A DNA stretch of 64,000 nucleotides from Azospirillum sp. RU38E. Its GTDB lineage: Bacteria; Pseudomonadota; Alphaproteobacteria; Azospirillales; Azospirillaceae. A model generated the notes under the pieces. The model was not told where the DNA came from, did not search any database, and saw nothing but the letters and a program-made list of their open reading frames with translations. Positions 1 to 10,604 of the stretch are shown here, piece by piece. The translations under genes were made by a program, and so were the position numbers. The stretch's first letter is position 1. Every line of letters begins with the position of its first letter. Where the stretch lies: positions 248,001 to 312,000 of the forward strand of contig NZ_FZOI01000003.1 of assembly GCF_900188385.1 (NCBI RefSeq), read 5' to 3'.

Positions 1-500
1 CGACCGACCAGCTGCAGGTAGGTGCCGGCGGAACGCGCCAGCTGACCGCCCTTGCCCGCCTTCAGCTCCACATTGTGCACGATCGTGCCAACGGGAATGT
101 TCTTCAGCGGCATGGCGTTGCCGGGCTTCACGTCAACCTTCTCACCAGCGATGATCACATCGCCAGCCTTCAGGCGCTGCGGCGCCAGAATGTAGGAGAG
201 CGTGCCGTCCTCATACTTCACCAGAGCGATGAAGCCGGTACGGTTGGGATCGTATTCCAGACGCTCAACCGTCGCCGGCATGTCGAACTTGCGACGCTTG
301 AAGTCGACGATACGGTAGGTGCGCTTGTGACCGCCGCCGATACGGCGGGCGGTGATACGACCCGTGTTGTTACGGCCACCCGAGGAGGAAAGACCCTCGG
401 TCAGCATCTTGACGGGCTTGCCCTTGTACAGCTCGGAGCGATCCACCATAACCAGCTGGCGGAGGCTCGGCGTAATGGGACGGAAAGTCTTCAGTGCCAT
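1..500 (-). CDS. rplB: 50S ribosomal protein L2, partial (C-terminus beyond left edge)
   Basis: Minus-strand frame starting at the ATG complementary to 498-500 and reading [17 protein letters not shown], the standard opening of bacterial L2; it continues with [19 protein letters not shown] and runs open off the left end. About 166 of roughly 275 residues are present, so the peptidyl-transferase-proximal C-terminal part is missing. L2 binds 23S rRNA and is needed for subunit joining. It is the fifth gene of the S10 operon, 10 bases after rplW. Identity is certain; only the end is unseen. Confidence 0.97.
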   Translation of the reverse strand, partial: MALKTFRPITPSLRQLVMVDRSELYKGKPVKMLTEGLSSSGGRNNTGRITARRIGGGHKRTYRIVDFKRRKFDMPATVERLEYDPNRTGFIALVKYEDGTLSYILAPQRLKAGDVIIAGEKVDVKPGNAMPLKNIPVGTIVHNVELKAGKGGQLARSAGTYLQLVG

Positions 501-510
501 CGCTCTGTCC

Positions 511-828
511 TCACACCCCGGTGGTCACGTCGATCGTGCTGCCCTCGGCGAGGGTGACCACGGCCTTCTTGTAGTCCGACCGGCGACCGATCGTCCCACG
601 GAAGCGCTTGGTCTTCCCCTTGACCACAACGGTATTAACCGCCGTGACCTTCACCTTGAACAGGCCTTCGACCGCGGCCTTGATTTCCGGCTTCTTCGCA
701 TCCAGACGCACCTTGAAGGTGACCTGGTTATGCTCGGAGCCCATGGTGGCCTTCTCGGTGATCACGGGCGCGACGATCAGATCGTACATGCGCTCGGCCG
801 AGACAATCGTCTTCTTGGCAGTGCTCAT
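511..828 (-). CDS. rplW: 50S ribosomal protein L23
   Basis: 105 residues, normal length for bacterial L23, which sits at the polypeptide exit tunnel and docks trigger factor and SRP. The sequence includes the typical [14 protein letters not shown] start region and the basic [20 protein letters not shown] segment that contacts rRNA. Its ATG overlaps the rplD stop codon by 3 bases (ATG at 828-826, TGA at 827-825), indicating translational coupling inside the S10 operon. Followed 10 bases later by rplB. Confidence 0.97.
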   Translation of the reverse strand: MSTAKKTIVSAERMYDLIVAPVITEKATMGSEHNQVTFKVRLDAKKPEIKAAVEGLFKVKVTAVNTVVVKGKTKRFRGTIGRRSDYKKAVVTLAEGSTIDVTTGV

Positions 829-1445
829 TTCAGGCGAGCCTCCAGCTGCTCGACGGCATTACGCGTCAGGACGAGAACGTCCTTGCGCAGAATGTCGTAC
901 ACGTTGGCGCCCTGCTCCGGCAGCACATCGATGTGCGGGATGTTGCGAGCGGCGCGGGTGAACTGCTCGTTCAGGTTCGCACCGTCGATGATCAGAGCAG
1001 AGGTCAGGCCCAGGGCCTGCAGCTGGCCGAACAGCACCTTGGTCTTGTGCGTTTCGGTAACAGCGCTCTCCAGAACGACCAGCTTGCCTTCAGCAGCCTT
1101 GACCGACAGGGCGGTCTTCAGCGCCAGCTTGCGGACCTTCTTGGTCATGTCATGTTCGTGGGAACGAACGACAGGCCCGAAAATGCGCGCACCGCCACGG
1201 AACTGCGGCGAGCGCAGCGAGCCCTGACGAGCACGGCCGGTGCCCTTCTGGCGCCACGGCTTCTTCGTGGTGCCGGAAATGTCGGAAATGCCCTTGGTCT
1301 TGTGCGTACCGGCGCGGCGCTTGGCGAGCTGCCACAGCACCATGCGCGCCAGGATGTCCTGACGAGAAGGCAGGCCGAACACGTCTTCCGACAGCTCGAT
1401 CTCGCCAACGGTCTCGTTATTCAGGTTCTTAACGGACGTCTTCAT
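825..1445 (-). CDS. rplD: 50S ribosomal protein L4
   Basis: 206 residues, matching bacterial L4. The conserved loop region that lines the exit tunnel is recognisable ([18 protein letters not shown] near residues 60-77). In E. coli, L4 also represses its own operon by binding the S10 leader; whether that happens here is unknown, although there is a strong hairpin upstream of rpsJ at 2576-2614. Lies 3 bases after the rplC stop and overlaps rplW. Many further start codons lie in other frames but only this frame is L4. Confidence 0.97.
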   Translation of the reverse strand: MKTSVKNLNNETVGEIELSEDVFGLPSRQDILARMVLWQLAKRRAGTHKTKGISDISGTTKKPWRQKGTGRARQGSLRSPQFRGGARIFGPVVRSHEHDMTKKVRKLALKTALSVKAAEGKLVVLESAVTETHKTKVLFGQLQALGLTSALIIDGANLNEQFTRAARNIPHIDVLPEQGANVYDILRKDVLVLTRNAVEQLEARLK

Positions 1446-1448
1446 TTA

Positions 1449-2156
1449 TCAGCCCTCCTGCGCCGCAGGAGCTTCGGCCGCCGGGGCACGGAAAGCGCCG
1501 GGGAACGGCACGCCCTCGGGCAGCTTCTTCTTGACGGCATCCTTGACCAGGACGAAAGCGCCCTCATGGCCCGGGACAGCGCCCTTGACCAGGATCAGAC
1601 CGCGTTCGGCATCAACCGACACGACCTTCAGATTCTGCACGGTCACGGTCTCGGAACCGAGGTGACCGGGCATCTTCTTGTTCTTGAAGGTCTTACCGGG
1701 ATCCTGGCGACCACCGGTGGAACCGATGGAGCGGTGCGACACGGACACACCGTGGGTCGCGCGCAGACCACCGAAATTCCAGCGCTTCATACCGCCGGCA
1801 AAACCCTTACCGAGGGTCGTGCCCTGCACGTCGACGAACTGGCCGGCAACGAAATGATCCGCGGTCAGCTCAGCACCAACCTCGATCAGGTTGGCGGGCT
1901 CAACGCGGAATTCCACGAGCTTCTTCTTCGGCTCGACCTTGGCCCGGGCGAACACCTCACGCTGGGCCTTGGCGACGTTCTTCACCTTGGCCTTGACGGC
2001 ACCGAGCTGGAGGGCGGTGTAGCCATCCTTCTCTTCCGTCTTGTGGGCGACGACCTGGACCTGGTCCAGCTTCAGCACAGTCACCGGCACGCTTTCGCCT
2101 TCATCGGTGAAGACGCGGGTCATGCCGACCTTCTGCGCGATCAATCCGGATCGCAT
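1449..2156 (-). CDS. rplC: 50S ribosomal protein L3
   Basis: 235 residues. The start is set at the ATG complementary to 2154-2156 because the protein then begins [16 protein letters not shown], the family's conserved opening, and a GAGGAG Shine-Dalgarno lies about 8 bases upstream; an 18-codon in-frame extension upstream has no family support. The central loop contains GGRQDPGK, with the glutamine that PrmB methylates in many bacteria. The C-terminal tail is Ala/Pro-rich ([12 protein letters not shown]) and longer than in E. coli. Second gene of the S10 operon, 73 bases after rpsJ. Confidence 0.96.
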   Translation of the reverse strand: MRSGLIAQKVGMTRVFTDEGESVPVTVLKLDQVQVVAHKTEEKDGYTALQLGAVKAKVKNVAKAQREVFARAKVEPKKKLVEFRVEPANLIEVGAELTADHFVAGQFVDVQGTTLGKGFAGGMKRWNFGGLRATHGVSVSHRSIGSTGGRQDPGKTFKNKKMPGHLGSETVTVQNLKVVSVDAERGLILVKGAVPGHEGAFVLVKDAVKKKLPEGVPFPGAFRAPAAEAPAAQEG

Positions 2157-2229
2157 CTGTTTTCTCCTCACTCGGGACATCCTCAGGATCGGGAGAGGTC
2201 CCGTACGCACAAAACCAGGTACTTAACTC

Positions 2230-2538
2230 TTACAGCTTGATCTCGACGTCGACGCCGGCGGCCAGATCAAGCTTCATCAGCGCATCCACGGTCTGCGGCG
2301 TCGGATCGACGATGTCGAGCAGGCGCTTGTGGGTGCGGATTTCGAACTGCTCCCGCGACTTCTTGTCGATGTGCGGGCTGCGGTTGACCGTGAACTTTTC
2401 CAGCTGCGTGGGCAGCGGAATCGGACCGCGGACGCGCGCACCGGTCCGCTTTGCGGTGTTGACGATCTCGCTGGTGCTCTGGTCGAGCACGCGATGATCA
2501 AACGCCTTCAGGCGGATCCGGATATTCTGATTGTCCAT
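2230..2538 (-). CDS. rpsJ: 30S ribosomal protein S10
   Basis: 102 residues, the usual S10 size, containing [14 protein letters not shown] and the loop GPIPLPTQ. S10 is a component of the 30S head and, as NusE, of transcription antitermination complexes with NusB. First gene of the S10 operon, preceded by a 201-base gap from tuf that contains two hairpins. Start ATG at 2538 has no rival that would give the family N-terminus. Confidence 0.97.
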   Translation of the reverse strand: MDNQNIRIRLKAFDHRVLDQSTSEIVNTAKRTGARVRGPIPLPTQLEKFTVNRSPHIDKKSREQFEIRTHKRLLDIVDPTPQTVDALMKLDLAAGVDVEIKL

Positions 2539-2575
2539 GTCCTAGACCCCAAAAAGAGCAGGGTTTATACCCAAA

Positions 2576-2614
2576 GAAGGAGCCGGCCCCAAGCACTTTC
2601 GGGCCGGCTCCTTC
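2576..2614 (-). terminator. Strong hairpin in the rpsJ leader (tuf/rpsJ boundary)
   Basis: Perfect 14-bp stem: arm GAAGGAGCCGGCCC at 2576-2589 pairs with 2601-2614 around an 11-base loop. On the minus strand it is followed by TTTGGG, only a short U run, then a small GGGTATAAACCC palindrome. It could be a weak terminator after tuf or a leader structure that regulates the S10 operon. The sequence shows the hairpin; the function is inferred. Confidence 0.6.
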
Positions 2615-2708
2615 ACATTGCTGTAATGCGTCGTCATGCGACCAATCTTTCGCCCCAGCCATCACAGCCAAGAACGGAAGATCGGTCGCCAACGCCGCCG
2701 TACTAAGC

Positions 2709-2731
2709 CCCGATGGGACGGGCCCATCGGG
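2709..2731 (-). terminator. Small hairpin just after tuf
   Basis: CCCGATGGG (2709-2717) pairs with CCCATCGGG (2723-2731) around a 5-base loop, beginning 9 bases past the tuf stop on the minus strand. There is no U-tract, so it may stabilise the tuf 3' end rather than terminate. Confidence 0.4.
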
Positions 2732-2739
2732 ACGCAGTA

Positions 2740-3927
<1,188 letters not shown>

Positions 3928-3967
3928 TTTCTCGTCCTCTATTCAATCGGTTTACGGCCGGTTGGCT

Positions 3968-6040
3968 TCAAGCCACCTTGGCGCGGATTCCATCGGCAAT
4001 CGCCTGGGGCGCCTGCTCGTAACGGTCAAACTGCATCGTATACTGGGCACGCCCCTGGCTGACGGACCGCAGCGTGTTCACATAACCAAACATCGTCGCC
4101 AGCGGCACTGCCGCCCCGATCACATGGGCATTGCCCCGCTGATCGATTCCGGCAATCTGGCCCCGGCGGCTGTTCAGGTCACCGATAATGTCGCCCAGAT
4201 ATTCCTCCGGGGTCGTTACCTCGACCTTCATCACCGGTTCCAGCAACACCGGCCGCGCCCTGGCGAAGGCTTCGCGCATCGCCATCCGCGCCGCCGCCTC
4301 GAATGCCGGCAGCGAGCTGTCAACATCGTGGCAACCGGCTTCCACCAGTTCCACCCGCACATCCATGACCGGATAACCGGCCACCGCACCACCCGACAAG
4401 GCAGCCTCGAGACCCGCCCGGATACCGGGCAGGAATTCCTTTGGCAGCTGTTCAGCCGGTACCTTGTTCACCAGCGCAAAGCCGCTCCCTTTCGGGGTCG
4501 GTTCCACCACCAGCTTCAACCGGGCGAACTGTCCCGTCACACCCAGCTGGCGCTTATGGGTGACGTCCGCCTCGGCCCGCTGGGTCAGCGCTTCCCGGTA
4601 AGCCACCTTGGGCTTGCCGACAGAAGCATCCACCTTGAAGTCGCGACGCAGCCGGTCAACGATGATCTCCAGATGGAGTTCACCCATGCCGCGCAGCGCC
4701 ACCTGACCACTTTCCGCATCACGACCGACGCGGAACGATGGATCCTCCGCCGCCAGCCGACCCAGTGCCACCGCCATCCGGTCATGGTCCGCGTCGGTGC
4801 GCGGCTCCACCACCACTTCGATCACCGGCTCGGGAAATTCCATCCGTTCCAGCAGGATCGGATGGGCAGGATCGCAGAGCGTATCGCCCGTGCTGGTCGC
4901 TTCCAGCGACGCAAAGGCGACAATGTCGCCAGCATGGGCCTCTTCGATCTCTTCCCGGCTGTTCGCATGCATCAGCAACATGCGGCCGATGCTCTCTTCC
5001 GACTGTTTGCCGGGGTTCGCCATGACGGCCCCCTGGCGCAAGCTGCCGGAATAGATGCGGGCAAAGGTCAAGGTACCGGCAACCAGATCGTCCATCACCT
5101 TGAAGGCCAGCGCCGCGAACGGCGCCTCATCGGTGGCAGCACGGCTGACAAGGGCCCCATCCAGCCCCACGCCCTGAACAGCGGCGACATCCACCGGCGA
5201 GGGCAGATAATCCACCACGGCATCCAGCATCGGCTGAACACCCTTGTTCTTGAACGCGGAACCACACAGCACCGGCACCAGCCGCTGGGCAACCGTGCCC
5301 TTGCGGATCAGCGCCCGCAGCCCAGCCTCGTCGGGTTCCTGCCCCGAGAGATAGGCGTCGGTCGCCGCTTCATCCATCTCCACCGCCTGCTCGACAAGGC
5401 GGGCGCGATGCGCCTTTGCCTCTTCCAGCAGATCGGCCGGAACATCCACGGTCCGGAACCGGGCCCCCAGCATGTCATCATCCCAAACCACCGCCTTGAA
5501 GGCGACGAGGTCGATGACACCGGCGAAGCCCTGCTCCACCCCCAACGGCAGTTGCAGCACAATCGCGTTGGCGCCCAGGCGCTCCCGGATCATGCCGACC
5601 GTGCCGTGGAAATCGGCGCCCGCCCTGTCCATCTTGTTGATGAAGCAGATACGCGGCACGCGGTACTTGTCCGCCTGCCGCCACACGGTCTCCGACTGCG
5701 GCTCCACGCCGGCCACGGCATCGAAAAGGGCCACCACGCCATCAAGAACACGGAAGCTGCGCTCGACCTCAATCATGAAGTCGACATGGCCCGGCGTGTC
5801 GATGATATTGACGCGGTGATCCTTCCAGAAACAGGTCGTGGCCGCCGAGGTGATGGTGATTCCCCGCTCCCGCTCCTGCTCCATCCAGTCCATCGTGGCG
5901 GTGCCGTTATCGACCTCGCCAATGCGATAGGACCGCCCCGTATAAAAGAGAACACGCTCGGTCGTCGTGGTCTTGCCGGCATCAACATGCGCGGCAATGC
6001 CAATATTCCGATAGCGTTCGATGGGGTGGGAACGGGGCAT
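3968..6040 (-). CDS. fusA: Elongation factor G, divergent str-operon copy
   Basis: 690 residues, full length for EF-G, the translocase GTPase. Motifs: [13 protein letters not shown] (G1), DTPGHVDF (G3), NKMD (G4), and the domain IV/V signatures HDVDSS and [12 protein letters not shown]. It sits in the canonical place between rpsG and tuf. Compared with the family it is unusual: it opens [20 protein letters not shown] rather than the common ...[14 protein letters not shown], has FMIEVERSF where FTIEVERSL is usual, and uses many T- and G-ending codons (AAT, ATT, CAT, TAT, GGG, CGG) that tuf avoids. It may be a second, less expressed EF-G type. Function as EF-G is very likely. Confidence 0.95.
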   Translation of the reverse strand: MPRSHPIERYRNIGIAAHVDAGKTTTTERVLFYTGRSYRIGEVDNGTATMDWMEQERERGITITSAATTCFWKDHRVNIIDTPGHVDFMIEVERSFRVLDGVVALFDAVAGVEPQSETVWRQADKYRVPRICFINKMDRAGADFHGTVGMIRERLGANAIVLQLPLGVEQGFAGVIDLVAFKAVVWDDDMLGARFRTVDVPADLLEEAKAHRARLVEQAVEMDEAATDAYLSGQEPDEAGLRALIRKGTVAQRLVPVLCGSAFKNKGVQPMLDAVVDYLPSPVDVAAVQGVGLDGALVSRAATDEAPFAALAFKVMDDLVAGTLTFARIYSGSLRQGAVMANPGKQSEESIGRMLLMHANSREEIEEAHAGDIVAFASLEATSTGDTLCDPAHPILLERMEFPEPVIEVVVEPRTDADHDRMAVALGRLAAEDPSFRVGRDAESGQVALRGMGELHLEIIVDRLRRDFKVDASVGKPKVAYREALTQRAEADVTHKRQLGVTGQFARLKLVVEPTPKGSGFALVNKVPAEQLPKEFLPGIRAGLEAALSGGAVAGYPVMDVRVELVEAGCHDVDSSLPAFEAAARMAMREAFARARPVLLEPVMKVEVTTPEEYLGDIIGDLNSRRGQIAGIDQRGNAHVIGAAVPLATMFGYVNTLRSVSQGRAQYTMQFDRYEQAPQAIADGIRAKVA

Positions 6041-6070
6041 TCGGGGATATCCGCCTTCAGGCTCTCGTCA

Positions 6071-6553
<483 letters not shown>

Positions 6554-6925
6554 TTACTTGGGCCGCTTCGCGCCGTACTTGGAACGACGCTGCTTACGGT
6601 CCTTAACGCCCTGAGTATCGAGCGTGCCGCGGATGATGTGGTAACGCACACCGGGAAGATCCTTCACACGACCACCACGGATCATGACGACCGAGTGTTC
6701 CTGGAGGTTGTGACCTTCACCGGGGATATAGCTGATGACCTCGTAGCCGTTCGTGAGGCGCACGCGGGCAACCTTACGGAGTGCCGAGTTCGGCTTCTTC
6801 GGGGTGGTGGTGTAAACACGGGTGCAGACGCCACGCTTCTGCGGGCACTCCTGCAGGGCCGGCACCTTGTCCCGGGCCACCAACGGAGCCCGCGGCTTGC
6901 GGATCAACTGACTGATCGTCGGCAT
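6554..6925 (-). CDS. rpsL: 30S ribosomal protein S12
   Basis: 123 residues. S12 sits at the decoding centre. The two lysines where streptomycin-resistance substitutions usually arise are unmodified ([11 protein letters not shown] and GGRVKDLPG), so the allele looks wild type. First gene of the str operon. The ATG at 6925 lies about 290 bases downstream of the strong promoter at 7224-7252, giving a long 5' leader. Confidence 0.97.
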   Translation of the reverse strand: MPTISQLIRKPRAPLVARDKVPALQECPQKRGVCTRVYTTTPKKPNSALRKVARVRLTNGYEVISYIPGEGHNLQEHSVVMIRGGRVKDLPGVRYHIIRGTLDTQGVKDRKQRRSKYGAKRPK

Positions 6926-7223
6926 GAAAGCCCTTCGCCTTTGCTGTCGTCCCCGTCACCGGGGAATCGAATTCCAATCCAGGCCACGCGCAATTCCCTG
7001 ATTCGGCACTCGTGACGACGGACGAAAAATACCCGCTTGCGAAACCAACGGCTCCGCGCGGGGTCGTTTCCATACGCCGTCCGAACAAGGACTCGGTTGC
7101 GGCTATCGACTGTTCCGGTTAGCGCCGGCCAGCCCCTCAGCACAGGGATCAAGCCAGGTCTGGGGGACATGCCTGGGCACCCGATAGGTACACCTTGCCT
7201 TCCCCCCCGAAATAGGTTGCGGG
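6926..7223 (-). other. Long 5' leader of the str operon (no gene seen)
   Basis: About 290 bases between the predicted transcription start near 7217 and the rpsL ATG. I see no convincing ORF on either strand. The long untranslated leader is unusual for an rpsL operon and could hold a control structure; I did not find one clear dominant hairpin by eye. The remaining 7253-7349, between the promoter and the end of the Uma2 gene, shows nothing recognisable. Confidence 0.5.
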
Positions 7224-7252
7224 ACTATATGGATGAGTCACGGGACCGTCAA
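7224..7252 (-). promoter_or_regulatory. Sigma-70 promoter of the str operon
   Basis: Minus strand reads TTGACG (7252-7247), 17 bases, TATAGT (7229-7224): near-consensus -35 and -10 with ideal spacing, followed by a C/G-rich discriminator (CCCGC). It faces rpsL. No other promoter of similar quality lies in the gap. Confidence 0.82.
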
Positions 7253-7349
7253 GCACGACCCTTGGATTTCCGCCACGTTCAGCGCGCAACGGCCCCCTCC
7301 GGAGTCCGCAGGGCTGGGCGGAAGACCGCCAGACCGCGATGAACGTCGC

Positions 7350-7943
7350 TCAGGCGTCCACCGTGGCATCCAGCGGGGCGTCATCGGGCAGAATATCGGC
7401 ATAAAGTTCGGCCAGCGGCATCTCCAGCCCCAGACTCGGCAGAGCCAGCACCCCGTCCAGACCGCGGGCGGTTTCGATCACCCAGCGGTCACTATCCTGG
7501 CGATGAATGCGAATCTCCGGCCGGTCCTGCTCCACCTCCAAAACCTCCATGATGCCGACCGAGGCGTAATCGTCGCGCTTGCGCGCCATCTCGGACGCGG
7601 AGTTGGAAGGGGACAGGACCTCAATCGCCAGCACGGGCGTATCGGCATCCCGCGCATTGGGCCCACAGCGCACCAGCAGATCGGGTGCGCGCACCGTCCA
7701 GCGCCGGTCGATCCGCAGCACCGTGCCCGCTTCCGGGGCACAGGGTCGTTTGGCGGCACGCAGGCGGGTGCCGATAGAAATACTGAAATTGGCCACCAGC
7801 CGGCCATGCGGCCGGGCCGGGGCAGACTGGGCGACGACGACGCCCTCCACCAGCTCATAGCGGAGATCATCACCGGAATCCCAGACCAGGAATTCCTCAA
7901 CGCTCATCCGCGGCGCTGGATCGACTTTAATGGAGACCGCCAT
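7350..7943 (-). CDS. Uma2-family (DUF820) PD-(D/E)XK nuclease-like protein
   Basis: 197 residues. Uma2 proteins have a PD-(D/E)XK nuclease fold, but cellular roles are poorly known. The conserved features are MSVEEFLVWDSGDDLRYELVEG near the N-terminus, APDLLVRC (the Asp strand), LAIEVLSPSN (the Glu strand) and the downstream Lys in ARKRDDYASVGI. The usual E-Y-W-I-V-D stretch is replaced by MEVLEVEQ. A paralogue lies 3 bases upstream (7947-8531) and the two share most motifs, so they are probably a tandem duplication in one transcription unit. Confidence 0.8.
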   Translation of the reverse strand: MAVSIKVDPAPRMSVEEFLVWDSGDDLRYELVEGVVVAQSAPARPHGRLVANFSISIGTRLRAAKRPCAPEAGTVLRIDRRWTVRAPDLLVRCGPNARDADTPVLAIEVLSPSNSASEMARKRDDYASVGIMEVLEVEQDRPEIRIHRQDSDRWVIETARGLDGVLALPSLGLEMPLAELYADILPDDAPLDATVDA

Positions 7944-7946
7944 GGT

Positions 7947-8531
7947 TCAGCCCTCCGCCGCCGCCTCTTCCGCTGGGAACACACCCTCATAAATATCAGC
8001 GAGCGCCAGCACGGCATCGACACTATCCAGGCGGACAGCGCTTTCCAGGCCGATAATGCTCAACAACCGCCAGCCGGCACCGCCTTCATGGCTATAGAGA
8101 TGGACGGCGGCCCGTTCCTGGCTGACCTCCAGCACCTCCCGGATGCCGCAGAGGGCGTAATCCTCGCGCTTGGCCGCCATTTCATCGGCGGAGTTGGCAG
8201 GGGAAAGCACCTCAACGGCCAGCAGGGGCGTTCCCTCCCCCGCCACACGGGAGCCGCAGCGAACCAGAACGTCCGGCACACGAACATTGCTGCGGCCCGT
8301 AATCCTCAGGGCGCTGCCGGTTTCAACCAAGCAAGGGCGACGGGATGCCCGCAGCGATGATCTTAGCGTGGCGCCGATATTGATTGCGGCAACACCATGC
8401 GCTGACGACGGCGCTGACTGCGCCACCGGCACACCATCCACCAGTTCATAACGGAGATCGTCGCCGGCATTCCAGGCCAGGAATTCCGCCACGCTCATCC
8501 GTCCGCCATCATGCCGCGCTGTCAGAACCAT
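7947..8531 (-). CDS. Uma2-family (DUF820) PD-(D/E)XK nuclease-like protein, upstream paralogue
   Basis: 194 residues, same architecture as its downstream neighbour: MSVAEFLAWNAGDDLRYELVDG, VPDVLVRC, LAVEVLSPAN, AAKREDYALCGI, then REVLEVSQ in place of the family's W-x-V-D motif. It is transcribed first, divergent from rimO; the 174-base gap 8532-8705 must hold both promoters. No toxin-antitoxin or phage partner is visible. Whether the pair is catalytically active cannot be judged from sequence alone, although Asp, Glu and Lys positions look kept. Confidence 0.8.
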   Translation of the reverse strand: MVLTARHDGGRMSVAEFLAWNAGDDLRYELVDGVPVAQSAPSSAHGVAAINIGATLRSSLRASRRPCLVETGSALRITGRSNVRVPDVLVRCGSRVAGEGTPLLAVEVLSPANSADEMAAKREDYALCGIREVLEVSQERAAVHLYSHEGGAGWRLLSIIGLESAVRLDSVDAVLALADIYEGVFPAEEAAAEG

Positions 8532-8670
8532 GGGAGCCTCCCCGCAGGGTCGGTTACGTCAGCCATTCTATATCATGCGAGGGCCGCTGTCCCGCGCGGC
8601 CCATGCGCCATTTGCTGCCACCGCCGGCCCGTCATGCGGCGCATGGGCTGGCGGTGCAGCCTGTCTGGCC

Positions 8671-8680
8671 TTATATAGGC
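8671..8680 (+). promoter_or_regulatory. Possible -10 element of rimO
   Basis: TTATATAGGC lies 26 bases before the rimO ATG and resembles a -10 with short discriminator. No good -35 is present at 16-18 bases, so this is tentative. Confidence 0.3.
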
Positions 8681-8705
8681 GCCTTCCCGCGAAGGACCTA
8701 CCCCC

Positions 8706-10043
8706 ATGACCAAGCCTGCCATCACCCTTCCCACGGCCCCCAAGGTGGGCATCGTCTCGCTCGGCTGCCCCAAGGCGCTGGTGGACAGTGAACGCATCCT
8801 GACCAAGCTGCGCTCGGAAGGGTATGAGATTTCCGGCTCCTATGACGGGGCGGATGTGGTGCTGGTCAATACCTGCGGCTTTCTGGACTCTGCCAAGGCG
8901 GAAAGCCTGGAAGCCATCGGGGAAGCCATCAAGGAAAATGGCAAGGTCATCGTCACCGGCTGCCTGGGCAAGGAAGAGAGCCTGATCCGGCAGAGCCATC
9001 CCAATGTGCTGGCCGTCACCGGCCCCCACCAGTATGAGCAGGTGGTGAATGCGGTACACGATGTCGTGCCGCCCCGCCACGATCCTTACCTGGATGTGGT
9101 GCCGCCGCAGGGCCTGCGCCTGACGCCGCGCCATTATGCCTATCTGAAGATTTCCGAGGGCTGCAACAACCGCTGCACCTTCTGCATCATCCCGTCCATC
9201 CGGGGTGATCTGGTCTCCCGCCCGGCCAATATGGTGCTGGCGGAGGCTGAAGCGCTGGTGAAGGCCGGCGTGAAGGAAATCCTGGTGGTCAGCCAGGATA
9301 CCTCCGCCTATGGCATGGATACCCGCTATGCCGAGAGCAAGTGGAAGGGCCGCCAGGTCCGCGCCAAGTTCATCGATCTGGCGCGCGAGCTGGGCGATCT
9401 CGGCGCTTGGATCCGCCTGCACTATGTCTATCCCTATCCGCATGTGGATGAGGTGATCGGGCTGATGGCGGACGGCAAGGTGCTGCCCTATCTGGACATC
9501 CCCTTCCAGCACGCCGCCCCCAATGTGCTGAAGGCCATGAAACGCCCGGCCAATACCGACAAGGTGCTGGACCGGATCAAGATGTGGCGCCAGGGCTGCC
9601 CCGACCTGACCCTGCGTTCCACCTTCATCGTCGGCTTCCCTGGTGAGACGGAGCAGGATTTCCAGTATCTGCTGGACTGGCTGACCGAGGCGCAGATCGA
9701 CCGTCTGGGCTGCTTCAAGTACGAACCGGTTGAAGGCGCGCCCGCCAATGAGATCCCCGGTGCGGTGCCGCCGGAGGTGCAGGAGGAACGCTGGAACCGC
9801 CTGATGGCCCACCAGCAGGAAATCAGCGCCGCGCGCTTCGCCGCCAAGGTGGGCCGCGACATGGATGTGCTGATTGATGAGGTGGACGAGGATGGAGCCA
9901 TCGGCCGTTCCTGGTCTGACGCGCCGGAGATCGACGGCAATGTCTTCCTGAATGGCGAGACCGATCTGAAGCCGGGTGACATGGTGCGCGTCAAGATTGA
10001 TGAATCTGACGAGTATGACCTGTGGGGCAGCCGGGTCGGCTGA
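8706..10043 (+). CDS. rimO: Ribosomal protein S12 methylthiotransferase RimO
   Basis: 445 residues. RimO is a radical-SAM enzyme that adds a methylthio group to the conserved aspartate of S12. The N-terminal UPF0004 domain has three cluster cysteines ([29 protein letters not shown]); the radical-SAM motif is CNNRCTFC around residues 155-162; a C-terminal TRAM domain follows (about 375-445). The SxGCPKxxVDSE signature separates RimO from MiaB. It is monocistronic or leads into the DUF2306 gene 87 bases downstream. Its substrate gene rpsL lies only 1.8 kb away. Confidence 0.96.
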   Translation: MTKPAITLPTAPKVGIVSLGCPKALVDSERILTKLRSEGYEISGSYDGADVVLVNTCGFLDSAKAESLEAIGEAIKENGKVIVTGCLGKEESLIRQSHPNVLAVTGPHQYEQVVNAVHDVVPPRHDPYLDVVPPQGLRLTPRHYAYLKISEGCNNRCTFCIIPSIRGDLVSRPANMVLAEAEALVKAGVKEILVVSQDTSAYGMDTRYAESKWKGRQVRAKFIDLARELGDLGAWIRLHYVYPYPHVDEVIGLMADGKVLPYLDIPFQHAAPNVLKAMKRPANTDKVLDRIKMWRQGCPDLTLRSTFIVGFPGETEQDFQYLLDWLTEAQIDRLGCFKYEPVEGAPANEIPGAVPPEVQEERWNRLMAHQQEISAARFAAKVGRDMDVLIDEVDEDGAIGRSWSDAPEIDGNVFLNGETDLKPGDMVRVKIDESDEYDLWGSRVG

Positions 10044-10064
10044 GCCTTTCCTATCGAGCTGTTT

Positions 10065-10131
10065 CCTGTTACCCCCTTGAAATAACAGGCTGGCGCAAAG
10101 CCGGCCCGAACGACGCTCACAGGGGGTAACA
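10065..10131 (+). promoter_or_regulatory. Structured leader with competing inverted repeats over the ribosome site
   Basis: An 11-base arm TGTTACCCCCT (10067-10077) is the exact complement of AGGGGGTAACA (10121-10131), which contains the Shine-Dalgarno and the A of the next gene's ATG. Part of the same left arm, CCTGTTA (10065-10071), can instead pair with TAACAGG (10083-10089). A third hairpin (GGCTGGC/GCCGGCC, about 10088-10105) lies between. The two pairings are mutually exclusive, as in a translational switch. The structures are visible; switching is inferred. Confidence 0.5.
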
Positions 10132-10538
10132 TGGGGAACGGGGGTTGGGCGGCGTTCAGCGCCGCCACACCAATCATTCAGGCACATGCGGTCCTGGCCG
10201 CCCTGGCAATCATGCTGGGGGCCGTTCAGTTCGCTATGCCCAAGGGCACGCCCCTGCATCGCGGCCTCGGTTATCTTTGGGTAACCGGCATGGCCCTGGT
10301 GGCCCTGTCCTCCTTCGCCATTCACGAACTGCGTGTGATCGGGCCCTTCAGCCCCATCCACCTGCTTTCAATCTTTGTGCTCTATGCCCTGATCAAGGCA
10401 ATCATAGCAGCGCGCCAGGGGCGCATCGCCCAGCATAAGCGCGGCATGATCCTGCTTTATATTCTGGGCCTGCTGATCACCGGCGGCTTCACCCTGTTAC
10501 CCGGGCGGTTGATGTACCGGGTACTGTTCGGCGGCTGA
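10131..10538 (+). CDS. DUF2306-family integral membrane protein
   Basis: 135 residues with about four predicted membrane segments (roughly 12-34, 46-62, 73-91, 104-122). Conserved polar features of DUF2306 are seen: the HAVLAALAIMLGAVQF helix, KGTPLHRGLGYLW, and the QHKRGM turn before the last helix. Family function is unknown. The ATG at 10131 has AGGGGG 5 bases upstream, inside an inverted repeat that could occlude it. Not clearly linked to rimO upstream. Confidence 0.75.
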   Translation: MGNGGWAAFSAATPIIQAHAVLAALAIMLGAVQFAMPKGTPLHRGLGYLWVTGMALVALSSFAIHELRVIGPFSPIHLLSIFVLYALIKAIIAARQGRIAQHKRGMILLYILGLLITGGFTLLPGRLMYRVLFGG

Positions 10539-10604
10539 GCCCGTTTGCCAGCGCGGGCAAGCGTGGATTATAATGGCGGCACCTTTCGTCGGAGCCCGCT
10601 GCCC

